From positions 1-47,220 of the forward strand of contig JAIOPV010000140.1 of assembly GCA_021413735.1 (NCBI GenBank): a DNA stretch of 47,220 nucleotides. The letters run 5' to 3'. This DNA comes from Planctomycetota bacterium. Its GTDB lineage: Bacteria; Planctomycetota; Planctomycetia; Gemmatales; Gemmataceae. The position numbers and the translations under genes were made by a program. The notes under the pieces are model-generated. The model saw nothing but the letters and a program-made list of their open reading frames with translations, did no database searches and was not told the origin of the DNA. How positions within the stretch are numbered: position 1 is the stretch's first letter; every line of letters starts with the position of its first letter. Positions 32,053-40,484 of the stretch are shown here, piece by piece.

Positions 32053-34326
32053 ATGCCACATACCACTGGTTCGCCACCCTCCCCGCGACACGACCTCACG
32101 GCTGGACTTGTCGTGTTCCTCGTCGCGCTTCCGCTGTGCCTTGGTGTCGCGCTCGCGTCGGGTGCCCCGCTGTTCTCCGGTCTCCTTGCGGGCATCATCG
32201 GCGGCATTCTCGTCGGGTTGCTCAGCGGTTCGCACAGTAGCGTCAGCGGCCCGGCTGCTGGTCTCACGGCGGTCGTCGCTGCACAAATTGTCTCGCTCGG
32301 ATCGTTCGATGCGTTCCTCCTCGCGGTCGTCTTTGCCGGCGTCATCCAGATCGGTCTCGGACTCGCACGAGCGGGGTTCGTCGCCGCGTTCTTCCCGTCG
32401 AGCGTCATCAAGGGACTGCTCGCCGCAATTGGGATCATCTTAATTTTGAAGCAGATTCCGCACGTCGTCGGTCACGACCCCGACCCAGAAGGCGACATGG
32501 CTTTCGGCCAACCCGACCAACAGAACACGTTCACCGAACTGATCGAGACGATCAGCGACATCCAACCCGGAGCTGCGCTCATCGGCGTGTTGTCCGTTCT
32601 GCTGCTGGTGGGTTGGGACCGTTCCAAGCGTTTGAAGAAGTCCGCCGTGCCGGCTCCGCTCATTGTCGTGTTGTTCGGCGTCGGCTTAACGCAGCTCTTC
32701 CGTTACTTCGGTGATTTCTGGTCGATCGAACAGACGCATCTCGTTCAGGTTCCCGCAGCGGACAGCGCTGCCGATTTCTTCCGATTCCTTCGATTGCCCG
32801 ACTTCTCGCAATGGGCGAATCCAGCCATCTATCTCGCGGCCTTCACGCTGGCTGCCGTCGCTTCCCTGGAAACGCTGTTGAACCTGGAAGCCGTCGATAA
32901 GATCGACCCACAACAACGCAACTCGCCTCCGAGCCGCGAACTGATCGCACAGGGTTTCGGGAATGTCGCCTCCGGATTGGTCGGCGGTTTGCCCATCACG
33001 TCGGTGATTGTGCGGAGTTCCGTGAACATCAACGCGGGTGCGCAGTCGAAACTCTCCGCGATCTTCCACGGCGTTTTGCTGCTGGTCAGCGTCGCGTTCC
33101 TGGCAACGTGGCTGAACTACATTCCGTTGTCATGCCTCGCTGCAATCTTGTTCGTCACCGGGATCAAGCTCGCGAGTCCGAGTCTGGTTCGACAGATGTG
33201 GGCGGGTGGCAAGTCGCAGTTCATTCCGTTCGTGGCAACGGTGGTGTCCATCGTGCTGACGGACCTGCTCATCGGGGTCATGCTCGGGCTGGCGACGAGC
33301 ACGGCGTTTATCCTCTGGAGCAACGCGAGGCGAGCGATTCGGGTCGTCGTGGAGAAACATCTCGGCGGCGACGTTGTTCGCATCGAACTGGCGAATCAGG
33401 TGAGCTTCTTCAACAAGGCCGCACTGATGAAGGTCCTCGATAGCGTGCCGCGAGGTGGGCACGTTCTCCTTGATGCCAAGAGCACGGACTACATCGACGC
33501 GGATGTGCTTGACGTGATCCGCGACTTCAAGGAGCAGACCGGTCCAGCACGCGGCGTCGAAGTGAGCATGATGGGGTTCCGTCGCCGCTATCATCTGGAG
33601 GATCGCGTTCAGTACGTGGACCACTCCACTCGCGGTCTTCAAGCTGCGATCAGCGCAGCGCAGGTGCTTCAGATTTTGAAGGACGGCCACGAGCGGTTCC
33701 GTACCGGTCGGCGACTCACTCGCGATCTTGGTCGGCAAGTGGAAGCGACGGCTGCGGGGCAGCACCCGCTGGCGGTCGTGCTGAGTTGCATCGACTCGCG
33801 GGTTCCCGTGGAGATGATCTTCGACCTTGGAGTCGGCGACATCTTCAGCGCTCGCATCGCGGGGAATGTGACGAGCCGAAAGGTGCTCGGAAGCATCGAG
33901 TACGGCTGTGCGGTTGCCGGGGCGAAGCTGGTTGTCGTGATGGGGCACACCCGTTGCGGTGCGGTGAACGCAGCACTGGATTTTGCGTGCTCGGGCAAGA
34001 CCGCGGCGGAAGCCACGGGATGCCAGCACCTCGATCACGTCCTGTGGGCTGTACAGCAATCGATCGATCTGGGGACGTGCAAGGGCTTCGATCATTTGCC
34101 GCCGAACGAGCGGGAAGCGTTCGCCAACAGCGTGGCGAGGCGGAACGTGCAGTTCTCGGTCGAGACGCTGCTGCGAGAAAGTCAGGCGCTGGCTGATCTG
34201 GTGGCAGCCGGGAAGATCATGGTCATCGGCGCGTTGTACGACGTGGCGACCGGTGGCATCGAATTCCTGCCCGCCCCGGAAGGGAACGAATCCCATCACG
34301 GAGCGGGTCCGATCGGCACGAGGTAG
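32053..34326 (+). CDS. SulP anion transporter fused to beta-carbonic anhydrase
   Basis: Predicted 757-residue inner-membrane protein. About 1-420 is the SulP/SLC26 transporter: LTAGLVVFLVALPLCLGVALASG, GSHSSVSGPAAGLTAVV and several further hydrophobic helices. About 445-540 is a STAS-like domain (VSFFNKAALMKVLD, LLDAKSTDYIDADVLDVI). About 555-757 is a beta-class carbonic anhydrase with zinc ligands Cys579, His632 and Cys635 (LSCIDSR, GHTRCGA) and the Asp581/Arg583 pair. The fusion probably imports bicarbonate or exchanges anions while interconverting CO2 and bicarbonate on the cytoplasmic side. AGGA precedes the ATG by 12 bases. Its last 31 bases overlap the end of the convergent ABC permease gene. 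Confidence 0.94.
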   Translation: MPHTTGSPPSPRHDLTAGLVVFLVALPLCLGVALASGAPLFSGLLAGIIGGILVGLLSGSHSSVSGPAAGLTAVVAAQIVSLGSFDAFLLAVVFAGVIQIGLGLARAGFVAAFFPSSVIKGLLAAIGIILILKQIPHVVGHDPDPEGDMAFGQPDQQNTFTELIETISDIQPGAALIGVLSVLLLVGWDRSKRLKKSAVPAPLIVVLFGVGLTQLFRYFGDFWSIEQTHLVQVPAADSAADFFRFLRLPDFSQWANPAIYLAAFTLAAVASLETLLNLEAVDKIDPQQRNSPPSRELIAQGFGNVASGLVGGLPITSVIVRSSVNINAGAQSKLSAIFHGVLLLVSVAFLATWLNYIPLSCLAAILFVTGIKLASPSLVRQMWAGGKSQFIPFVATVVSIVLTDLLIGVMLGLATSTAFILWSNARRAIRVVVEKHLGGDVVRIELANQVSFFNKAALMKVLDSVPRGGHVLLDAKSTDYIDADVLDVIRDFKEQTGPARGVEVSMMGFRRRYHLEDRVQYVDHSTRGLQAAISAAQVLQILKDGHERFRTGRRLTRDLGRQVEATAAGQHPLAVVLSCIDSRVPVEMIFDLGVGDIFSARIAGNVTSRKVLGSIEYGCAVAGAKLVVVMGHTRCGAVNAALDFACSGKTAAEATGCQHLDHVLWAVQQSIDLGTCKGFDHLPPNEREAFANSVARRNVQFSVETLLRESQALADLVAAGKIMVIGALYDVATGGIEFLPAPEGNESHHGAGPIGTR

Positions 34327-37241
34327 ATCAGATCGTCTGGTCGGGTTGGGGTCGGACCTGGGGGCACGCTCGACTGATTTCTCGCGGGGTCGCTCGGGCT
34401 GGGTCCATGGCACCAGATCATCGCCTGACCGGGTGGAACAAACCACACGCTCGGGTTGTCCCCCGCACGAGGAGGCCGCACTCCCGCTGGGCGAGGGCGG
34501 GGTTGCGGTGATGCCACGCCGAGAGGCCCAACTCGATAGCCGAATGATCGCGCTTCGTCGTAAGCATCCGGCGGAATCCGGTGCAGATATTTATCTTCCA
34601 CGAGAACCGCAAGCGGATCAGGGCGGTCTTGATCGGGATATTTGCCGTGTTCCGCACGATACGTCCGCAACGCGAGCTTCAATAACGCCGCTCGACGATG
34701 CGAACGCAAATTCCGTTCGACTTCGATCAATTCGGCGGGCAGACGCGGGCGAATCAAGATGCCGGCACCTGGGCGACCCACGATCAACCCGTACTCGGTC
34801 GGAAGACCAGTCTCGAACCCCAACCCGACGAGGCGGCGAGTTCGTTCTCGCTCCCACGGAACGGTCCAGGCGAGAGTCACGATGTCGATCTCGGGGTTGG
34901 TCGTCTCTTGATTGCTCGGCAACCCCATGATGTATGGCAACCACTGAGCGGGCGCTTTCATCGCTTCGCGGATCACATACCGTTCCGCCAGGAAATGCGG
35001 CGTGGGGTCGAATGGCTGCGTCGGGTCCTCCGGTTCGAGTATCGCAATCATCGTGCGAAGCAAATCGGGCCGACGGTCGAAACCGGACGCGATCACTGCT
35101 CCGAATTCGGGGAAGGGTGCCATAGCCGCCCGGAGGTAGATCGCCTGAGGTGGCAACGCTTCGAGCCAACGGTCGAGCGCGTGCAGTGCGATTTCCTCGA
35201 TCACGCGGCCGGTCTGGAAGGCGGAAACAATCGTTCCGTTTCGCATTGTCTGTGCGAGCGTGACAACGGTTCGGAATGCCTCAATGAACGCCTCCGAATC
35301 GCCTGCGGCCTGCTGTTGAAGTCCGCGAACCAGCAGCGAGGTGGCCATTCGTTGCGCGCTCGCCGCCGACGCTTCACGCTGCGCCGACACGGTGATAAGC
35401 TGCGGCGATTCGTAGATCCCAACGGGATAAGTCGCAGCCGTCGCAGCCGTCGTGTACCACGTTTCGCTGTTCGGGTCCACGTCGGGGCCGAAGAGGCGAT
35501 CGAGCCAGGCCTCCATTTCCGCGTCGCTCGCCGACCAACCCTTCAACGGAACCTCATTGAGCCGTTCCTCGATTCGCAGTTTGCGAGTCGACGGTGTTCC
35601 CGCAGGTGGAGCCGGAACCACTCGGTCGAACTCCGGAGCGAGAGTCGTGACCATTCGAGCATGTCGTTCCGCAGCAGTTCGGAAGCCTGTGCCGCTTCGG
35701 TTCGCATCGAGCGGGGGAAGGCTCGAAACGTATTCGACGTCTGCTTCAGCATCCGGTCGATCCGGAACTTCAAGTACACGAAAGCCGATTCCCAGGGCCA
35801 ACACGATAACGCCCGCCAGACATCCGCCGGCCAACCTGCCAAGCGGGCCGCCCGCCGTGAGGCGATCGGTGGCCCACGCCGGGATCAGCATTCTCGCAGT
35901 GATGAGGCCGATCAGAGGCGGCAGCCACAGTTGCCAGTTGGCGACACCACCCGCGAGCAACGAGGGTTCCCACGCAGCAGTTCCAACGGCACCCAGGATT
36001 CCGGCCACACCGCACGCCACCACGAGTTTGCGGAAGGTCAGCCCACACAGATGGCCAGCAGTGAACCCGTAGACCGCCGGGAGAAGCAGGAACTTCCACC
36101 CTTGGCGGCCGAGTTCGTCGAACAACGGCGACCGAAAGATGACCGCGAGGGTGGAGTGCTCCCTCATGTGGGCTCGATCAGCGAACTGCGATCGGACGAT
36201 CAACGGCAGCGCAAGGATGAACAGGAGGCCGAGGCACATCAAGAAGTGCAACCCGACCTTCACGACCCACACGCGACCGATCGGTAGCCGTTGCTCGCCC
36301 CAGAATCGGGCAACGCCGCGAGTCTGTTCGTCGGCGAGGCAGGTCACGCCGCAGAGCACGCCCGCCGACAGAGCCAGCGCCGGCCACATGAGAAATGGCT
36401 GGGCATTCGGCGCGAGCATCATCAGACCGAAGATGAAGGCGAAGACCGACAGCACAGCCCCGACGCCTCGCATTTGGTGGAACGTGAGCCAGACCAACGC
36501 GCGGACACCGTTGCGAGATCGTCCGCGGGTTTGCCCAACTGTCGTAACGTCGCCCGAGTCGTCGGCAGCACGGAGTCGGTCGGGTTTGGTGAACACCCAC
36601 GCGGACAGGCCCAGCGGCACGGTGAACATTGAGACGAGAAATGCAGCGGCGGCCGAAGGTCGCAATGAGAGCGTGAGCGGGTCGTGCGTGAACATGGCCA
36701 GGAAGAAGACAATCATCACCAAAACAGCAACCGTCGCCAGCACGGCAGAAGGGATCGCAACGCCGATTGAGCCGAGGGTTGTTCGCGAAAGCGTGGACCC
36801 CAACATTCCCCAGACGAACGCGAGCAGCGCGAACACGCCGACAGCACGCCCCCAACCGAATGTTGGCACCAACCCGAGGGCGGTCGCGACCGCGATCAGA
36901 ACGGCGACCTGAGCAACGGCCAATCCGGCACCAGCGAACAGCTTCGATCGCCACAGCAGCCAGCGAGACACCGGGAGCGAATCGAGGAAGCCCATTGTTC
37001 CCGCTTCGCGTTCGGCAGCGAAGACTGCTCCACCACAGACCATTCCCGCCGTGACGCAGAGCATGAGCGTGGCAAGAAGGCCCAACCCAAGGTTACGAAT
37101 GACATCGCCAGCCGGAGCACCCTGGCCCGGTGGCTCCGCAAGCGACGCGACACCCACGAGCACCCCAGATCCGAGGACAACGAGGGTGAGGCCGATCAGT
37201 CCTTGCTCACGGAGTTCTTTCCAGATGACGGCTTTAATCAT
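34296..37241 (-). CDS. ABC-2-type permease with long C-terminal extension
   Basis: Predicted 981 residues. Residues 1-520 hold two sets of membrane helices with the ABC-2 layout: MIKAVIWKELREQGLIG at the start and FAAEREAGTMGFLDSLPVSRW near 75-95, with a second half-permease from about 245 (VWLTFHQMRGVGAVLSV, LADEQTRGVARFWGEQRLP). About 530-981 is a large soluble part of unknown fold with predicted helices and a Pro-rich C-terminus; it includes LLKLALRTYRAEHGKYPD, a type II pseudopilin-like phrase common in planctomycete proteins. It partners the ABC ATPase 30 bases upstream. Cargo unknown. Its 3' end overlaps the SulP gene by 31 bases. Confidence 0.85.
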   Translation of the reverse strand: MIKAVIWKELREQGLIGLTLVVLGSGVLVGVASLAEPPGQGAPAGDVIRNLGLGLLATLMLCVTAGMVCGGAVFAAEREAGTMGFLDSLPVSRWLLWRSKLFAGAGLAVAQVAVLIAVATALGLVPTFGWGRAVGVFALLAFVWGMLGSTLSRTTLGSIGVAIPSAVLATVAVLVMIVFFLAMFTHDPLTLSLRPSAAAAFLVSMFTVPLGLSAWVFTKPDRLRAADDSGDVTTVGQTRGRSRNGVRALVWLTFHQMRGVGAVLSVFAFIFGLMMLAPNAQPFLMWPALALSAGVLCGVTCLADEQTRGVARFWGEQRLPIGRVWVVKVGLHFLMCLGLLFILALPLIVRSQFADRAHMREHSTLAVIFRSPLFDELGRQGWKFLLLPAVYGFTAGHLCGLTFRKLVVACGVAGILGAVGTAAWEPSLLAGGVANWQLWLPPLIGLITARMLIPAWATDRLTAGGPLGRLAGGCLAGVIVLALGIGFRVLEVPDRPDAEADVEYVSSLPPLDANRSGTGFRTAAERHARMVTTLAPEFDRVVPAPPAGTPSTRKLRIEERLNEVPLKGWSASDAEMEAWLDRLFGPDVDPNSETWYTTAATAATYPVGIYESPQLITVSAQREASAASAQRMATSLLVRGLQQQAAGDSEAFIEAFRTVVTLAQTMRNGTIVSAFQTGRVIEEIALHALDRWLEALPPQAIYLRAAMAPFPEFGAVIASGFDRRPDLLRTMIAILEPEDPTQPFDPTPHFLAERYVIREAMKAPAQWLPYIMGLPSNQETTNPEIDIVTLAWTVPWERERTRRLVGLGFETGLPTEYGLIVGRPGAGILIRPRLPAELIEVERNLRSHRRAALLKLALRTYRAEHGKYPDQDRPDPLAVLVEDKYLHRIPPDAYDEARSFGYRVGPLGVASPQPRPRPAGVRPPRAGDNPSVWFVPPGQAMIWCHGPSPSDPARNQSSVPPGPTPTRPDDLIYLVPIGPAP

Positions 37242-37271
37242 GTGATTCGAACGCTCCGCATCCCGTCGCGG

Positions 37272-38216
37272 CTAAACGGGATCGACCTTGCGCACCATCG
37301 GAATCCCACCGGCGGCAGCAAGTGTGCCGTTCGTGGATCGAGCCATGAGCGCCGCGTACACCTCTTCGAGCGTGACGGGTGCATCCTCGAAGTCGCTGAC
37401 GCCGGTGCTTTCTCGCAACACAGCGACCGCTGCGGGATCGGGGTCTTGCACGAGCGCTTGCCAGAAATGGCCCGTCCCGTTGCGTTCCAGCACCGTGCCG
37501 AGATTCGACGCCTCCGGCGGCCGATCCGCGAACCGCAAACTGAACCGACGCACCTTTGCCCGCAACACCGCGAGCGGTGCCGAGAGAATCATCTTGCCAT
37601 CTTTGAGAAGCCCGACGTGCGTGCAGGCCTTTTCGAGTTCCGCGATCGAGTGACTCGATATGAGAATGGTTCGCCCTGCCGCGGCGAGTTCAACGAGGCT
37701 CGCCAGAAACTCCCGGCGTGTGAGCAGATCAAGGCCCGATGTGGGTTCATCGAGGAGCAACACTTCGGGGTCTGGAGCGAGGGCGAGTGCAAGGCCGACG
37801 CGAGCATAGCCGCCTTTGGAGAGGTCGCGGAGTTTCTTCTCCTGATCGAGCCCGAGGCGGTCGGACCATTCGCGGAACCTGGCGAGAAAGCCTGGCCGAT
37901 GGAACGACGATGTGAACCATCCGATCTCGGCGACAGTCATCCAGTCGTAGAAGCGGGGGCGTTCGGGCATGTACCCGACGCGGTGCCGCAGTTCGGTCGC
38001 CTTCGACCAGCAATCGAGGCCAAGGATGGTGGCACGGCCGGTGTCGGTGGGTGCGAGGCCGGTGAGAATCTTCATCGTGGTGGTTTTGCCGGCACCGTTA
38101 TCACCGAGGAAGGCGAACACGCTGCCGTGCGGCACGCGGAGGTCGAGGCCATCGAGGGCCGCCTTCCCGCGATACCGCACCACGAGTCGTTCTGTGACGA
38201 TCACATCTTCCGGCAT
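37272..38216 (-). CDS. ABC transporter ATP-binding protein
   Basis: Predicted 314-residue ATPase of the ABC-2 exporter group (CcmA/NodI-like). Walker A is GDNGAGKTTT (38-47), the signature is LSKGGYARV (132-140, a variant of LSGGQ), Walker B is VLLLDEPTSGLD (152-163), followed by ISSHSIAELE with the switch His. The C-terminal ~90 residues are the usual extension. It is the first gene of a two-gene unit with the permease 30 bases downstream. The start at 38216 is the natural ATG of the domain. It energises the large permease; substrate unknown. Confidence 0.93.
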   Translation of the reverse strand: MPEDVIVTERLVVRYRGKAALDGLDLRVPHGSVFAFLGDNGAGKTTTMKILTGLAPTDTGRATILGLDCWSKATELRHRVGYMPERPRFYDWMTVAEIGWFTSSFHRPGFLARFREWSDRLGLDQEKKLRDLSKGGYARVGLALALAPDPEVLLLDEPTSGLDLLTRREFLASLVELAAAGRTILISSHSIAELEKACTHVGLLKDGKMILSAPLAVLRAKVRRFSLRFADRPPEASNLGTVLERNGTGHFWQALVQDPDPAAVAVLRESTGVSDFEDAPVTLEEVYAALMARSTNGTLAAAGGIPMVRKVDPV

Positions 38217-38304
38217 CCGACTCCTCGGATCACTCTCCGCGTTGGTTCGCGGCCGTTTCGGACAGGTGGTAGAATAGTACAGAAATGCGCCGGAGAATGC
38301 TGTG

Positions 38305-38715
38305 ATGGAACCGGTGATCGTTCATCACTTCTTGGTTTGCCGCCGGGCGACCTCCGATTTTAGTCAGCCGGATAACCCATATTCGTTGCACAACGTCGTG
38401 TTCCAACTCTCGCCGGAAGCTGGCGAAGCATACCCACTCGACGGAATCGATTTGTGGGTGTTCGTGCGGTTCGAAGGAGAAGACGAGCACGAGTTCTGGG
38501 TTGATGTCGTCCGCGTCGCGAGCGATGATGAATATGAGGTGGAAGAAATCACAACGTATGGTCCTTTGATAGTGCCCTTTGGTCACGCCCCGCGAACGGT
38601 GATTCGGGCGTGGTATCTCCGAGGAGTTCCGTTTCCAATCGCCGGGGTTTACGAGTTTCGATTAAGACAAGGAAGCGAGATAATTGCCGTCGAAACTATT
38701 CGTTTGGAGGAGTGA
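38305..38715 (+). CDS. Small hypothetical protein, beta-sandwich-like
   Basis: Predicted 136 residues; family not firmly recognised. Beta-rich: IVHHFLVCRRA, NVVFQLSP, DLWVFVRFEG and the ending GVYEFRLRQGSEIIAVETIRLEE, which recalls DUF6941-type proteins, though only weakly. The ATG at 38305 is favoured: CGGAG ends 9 bases before it; a GTG at 38302 is also possible. The next gene starts 2 bases after its stop, so they form an operon. It is acidic and has no signal peptide. Confidence 0.7.
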   Translation: MEPVIVHHFLVCRRATSDFSQPDNPYSLHNVVFQLSPEAGEAYPLDGIDLWVFVRFEGEDEHEFWVDVVRVASDDEYEVEEITTYGPLIVPFGHAPRTVIRAWYLRGVPFPIAGVYEFRLRQGSEIIAVETIRLEE

Positions 38716-38717
38716 GA

Positions 38718-38972
38718 ATGCCAGCCGAGCCCGAAAAGCAACAACCGAAAATCCCAAGGCGACGACTTCCGGCCAAGCCGAAAGAAAATGACTCACCGGA
38801 TATGACCGAATACGAGCCCATTTTCCCGGTCACGCCCGAAGAACGAAAGGGGCAGTCTCCCTCCCATATCTGGGGGCCGATCCGGTTGGCGGAACAACGG
38901 GCGGCCAGGGCCAAACTTGCCCAACCGCAACCGCCCACTGAGCCACCGCCCGAACCGCCGCCCGCGACGTGA
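38718..38972 (+). CDS. Small proline-rich hypothetical protein
   Basis: Predicted 84 residues: a basic Lys/Pro-rich start (PKIPRRRLPAKPKEN), a short hydrophobic or aromatic middle (YEPIFPVTPEE, SHIWGPIRLAE) and a Pro/Glu tail (PPTEPPPEPPPAT). Probably disordered. GGAGG overlaps the end of the upstream gene and sits 8 bases before the ATG, which is strong support. Stop is one base from the convergent dehydrogenase stop. No family known. Confidence 0.65.
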   Translation: MPAEPEKQQPKIPRRRLPAKPKENDSPDMTEYEPIFPVTPEERKGQSPSHIWGPIRLAEQRAARAKLAQPQPPTEPPPEPPPAT

Positions 38973-38973
38973 C

Positions 38974-39978
38974 TTAGCGGGCGAAGAACTTGGGCTTTAC
39001 CTCCGGATTCACGACCCAACCGGCGGGCCACTCACCCGCCAGCAACTTCACAATCGCTTGCGCCGCGACCAACGCCATGTCTTCGCGTGATTTCAGATCG
39101 ACGCCTGCTGTGTGAGCTGTCAGGAGCACGTTATCCAGTTCGCACAACGGACTGCCGGCCAGCGGTTCTTTCTCGAACACATCCAGCCCAGCCCCTGCGA
39201 GTCGCTTCGTCGTGAGGGCTTCGTACAGATCAGCCTCGTGAACCACGCCGCCGCGACTCGTGTTGATGACGATCGCGTCCGGCTTCATCAACGCGATCGT
39301 TTCCTTGCGAATCATGTTCTTCGTCAGCGGCGTCTTCGGAACGTGAAGCGTGACCACGTCGGATTGCTTCAGCAGTTCTTCATACGGCACGAGTTCAACT
39401 CGATGTGATTCGCAGAAGCCCAAATCGGGCATGATTTCGGCGGCCAACACCCTCATGCCGAAGGCGTTCGCTCGCGTTGCCATCGCCTTACCGATTCGCC
39501 CAAGGCCAACGATGCCAAGGGTCGTGCCGCGAACGAATCGCACTGCTGTGCGTGGCCACTTGCCCGCACGAATCGCGACGTCTTGCCGGCGTACTTCGCG
39601 GATTAGTCCGAGGATCAGCGCGAAGGCGTGTTCGGCGACCGCTTCGTGGTTCGCACCCGGAGCGAAGCAAACCGCGACGCCATGTTCCGTGGCGGCTTCG
39701 AGGTTGATGGCGTCGTACCCGACACCGGCACGCGCGAGAACCTTCAGCCCCGCTGCCGCGAGTTTCGCGATTGTGCTGGGCGTGTATGGCTCGCCGCCCG
39801 CGAGGACTGCAGCGCAGCCCGGAACCTGTGCGAGAATTTCCTGCTCGGTGAGGATCGCATTGAACGCGAAGCCTTCGCGCTTGGGGTACTCGAAGTTGAT
39901 CCCCGCGGCACGGAGAGTCGGACCGAATGCGTGTTCGATATCTCGCAGTGGCCCGGGGGCAATCAGAACGCGGGACAT
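38974..39978 (-). CDS. D-2-hydroxyacid dehydrogenase (phosphoglycerate dehydrogenase-like)
   Basis: Predicted 334-residue NAD-dependent enzyme. NAD-binding fold has GTTLGIVGLGRIGKAMA near 152-167. Catalytic residues are the Arg in LKVLARAGVGYD, Glu in LDVFEKEPL and His in LLTAHTAG. The family includes SerA, glyoxylate reductase and D-lactate dehydrogenase. No C-terminal ACT domain is present, so if it is a phosphoglycerate dehydrogenase it is the short type. Start at 39978 is the ATG of the family start MSRVLIAPGPL. The left arm of the 39995-40132 repeat begins 17 bases upstream of its start, which is unusual for a promoter region. Confidence 0.9.
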   Translation of the reverse strand: MSRVLIAPGPLRDIEHAFGPTLRAAGINFEYPKREGFAFNAILTEQEILAQVPGCAAVLAGGEPYTPSTIAKLAAAGLKVLARAGVGYDAINLEAATEHGVAVCFAPGANHEAVAEHAFALILGLIREVRRQDVAIRAGKWPRTAVRFVRGTTLGIVGLGRIGKAMATRANAFGMRVLAAEIMPDLGFCESHRVELVPYEELLKQSDVVTLHVPKTPLTKNMIRKETIALMKPDAIVINTSRGGVVHEADLYEALTTKRLAGAGLDVFEKEPLAGSPLCELDNVLLTAHTAGVDLKSREDMALVAAQAIVKLLAGEWPAGWVVNPEVKPKFFAR

Positions 39979-39994
39979 TTTGGTGTTTAGTGTT

Positions 39995-40132
39995 TGGTGT
40001 TTGGTGTTTCGTGTTTAGTGTTCTGTGTTTGGTATCAATCCGACGGTGATTTGTCTTCCCATGGCTCGATCAATCCGCCCGGCGATGGCGCGAGTCCAGC
40101 CCACCCCACTAAACACGAAACACCAAACACCA
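39995..40132. repeat. Inverted repeat with perfect 26 bp arms in a 506-base gap
   Basis: 39995-40020 (core GGTGTTTCGTGTTTAGTG) is the exact reverse complement of 40107-40132. The left end extends into a decaying run of TGTTTGGTG-type units (39981-40031). The 86 bases between hold no gene. The rest of the gap up to 40298 has nothing I can name; it ends in the rsfS leader. Likely a repeat of mobile-element type, sitting where the dehydrogenase promoter should be. Confidence 0.88.
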
Positions 40133-40298
40133 ATCGCCGAACCTCTGTGGTGAACCCCGTGTCCGTTCGCCAACCCCCGCTGACCAGAAATTGTGTCAGC
40201 AGCCAATTTGAACACGCCAATTGTTCGGATTGGGTGGGTGGTAACAGGTTCTGACAGCCGTCCATCACCACTAAAACGCGGGAAACGTGCCATGTTCC

Positions 40299-40327
40299 TT
40301 GACTGAACGCCCATGCCGTCTGATGAT
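40299..40327 (+). promoter_or_regulatory. Probable promoter of rsfS
   Basis: TTGACT (40299-40304) and GATGAT (40322-40327) are separated by 17 bases. The -35 matches 5 of 6, the -10 matches 4 of 6. An alternative -10, TATACT at 40327-40332, would need a 22-base spacer to the same -35. Start is near 40335, giving a leader of about 150 bases. Confidence 0.5.
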
Positions 40328-40335
40328 ATACTAGA

Positions 40336-40484
40336 CGGTTGCGGATAGTCCGCACCGCATCAGTCGGCATGGCACGGTCGAGAGACCGCCCCCGGAGGCA
40401 TCCCCACGACAACGGTGAATTCCCACCTGTTAGCGCGGCACCGCCGACCTCCGGAGGCAACCCCCATGCCCTGAAGGAGGTCAC
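40336..40484 (+). promoter_or_regulatory. Structured leader RNA upstream of rsfS
   Basis: Several hairpins are visible by eye: GCGG/CCGC at 40341-40353; CGGTC-GAGA-GACCG (40375-40388), a 5 bp stem with a GNRA tetraloop; AACGGTG/CACCTGTT near 40413-40433; and a long closing pair GGCATGG (40366-40372) with CCATGCC (40464-40470). The motif CCGGAGGCA-CCCC occurs twice, near 40393 and 40451. The ribosome-binding site AAGGAGG is just past the closing pair, so folding could control translation. I cannot match it to a known riboswitch or Rfam class from memory. Confidence 0.45.

Noticed and set aside
31644-32240. 198-codon frame overlapping the start of the SulP gene
   Set aside because: Runs deep into the SulP gene in another frame and has Arg/His-rich, non-conserved composition.
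34698-36287. 529-codon open frame opposite the ABC permease
   Set aside because: Arg/Ser-rich antisense artefact of a GC-rich gene; no homology motif.
40299-40332. TTGACT with TATACT as rsfS promoter
   Set aside because: Spacer would be 22 bases, outside the normal range; the GATGAT alternative at 17 bases was listed instead.
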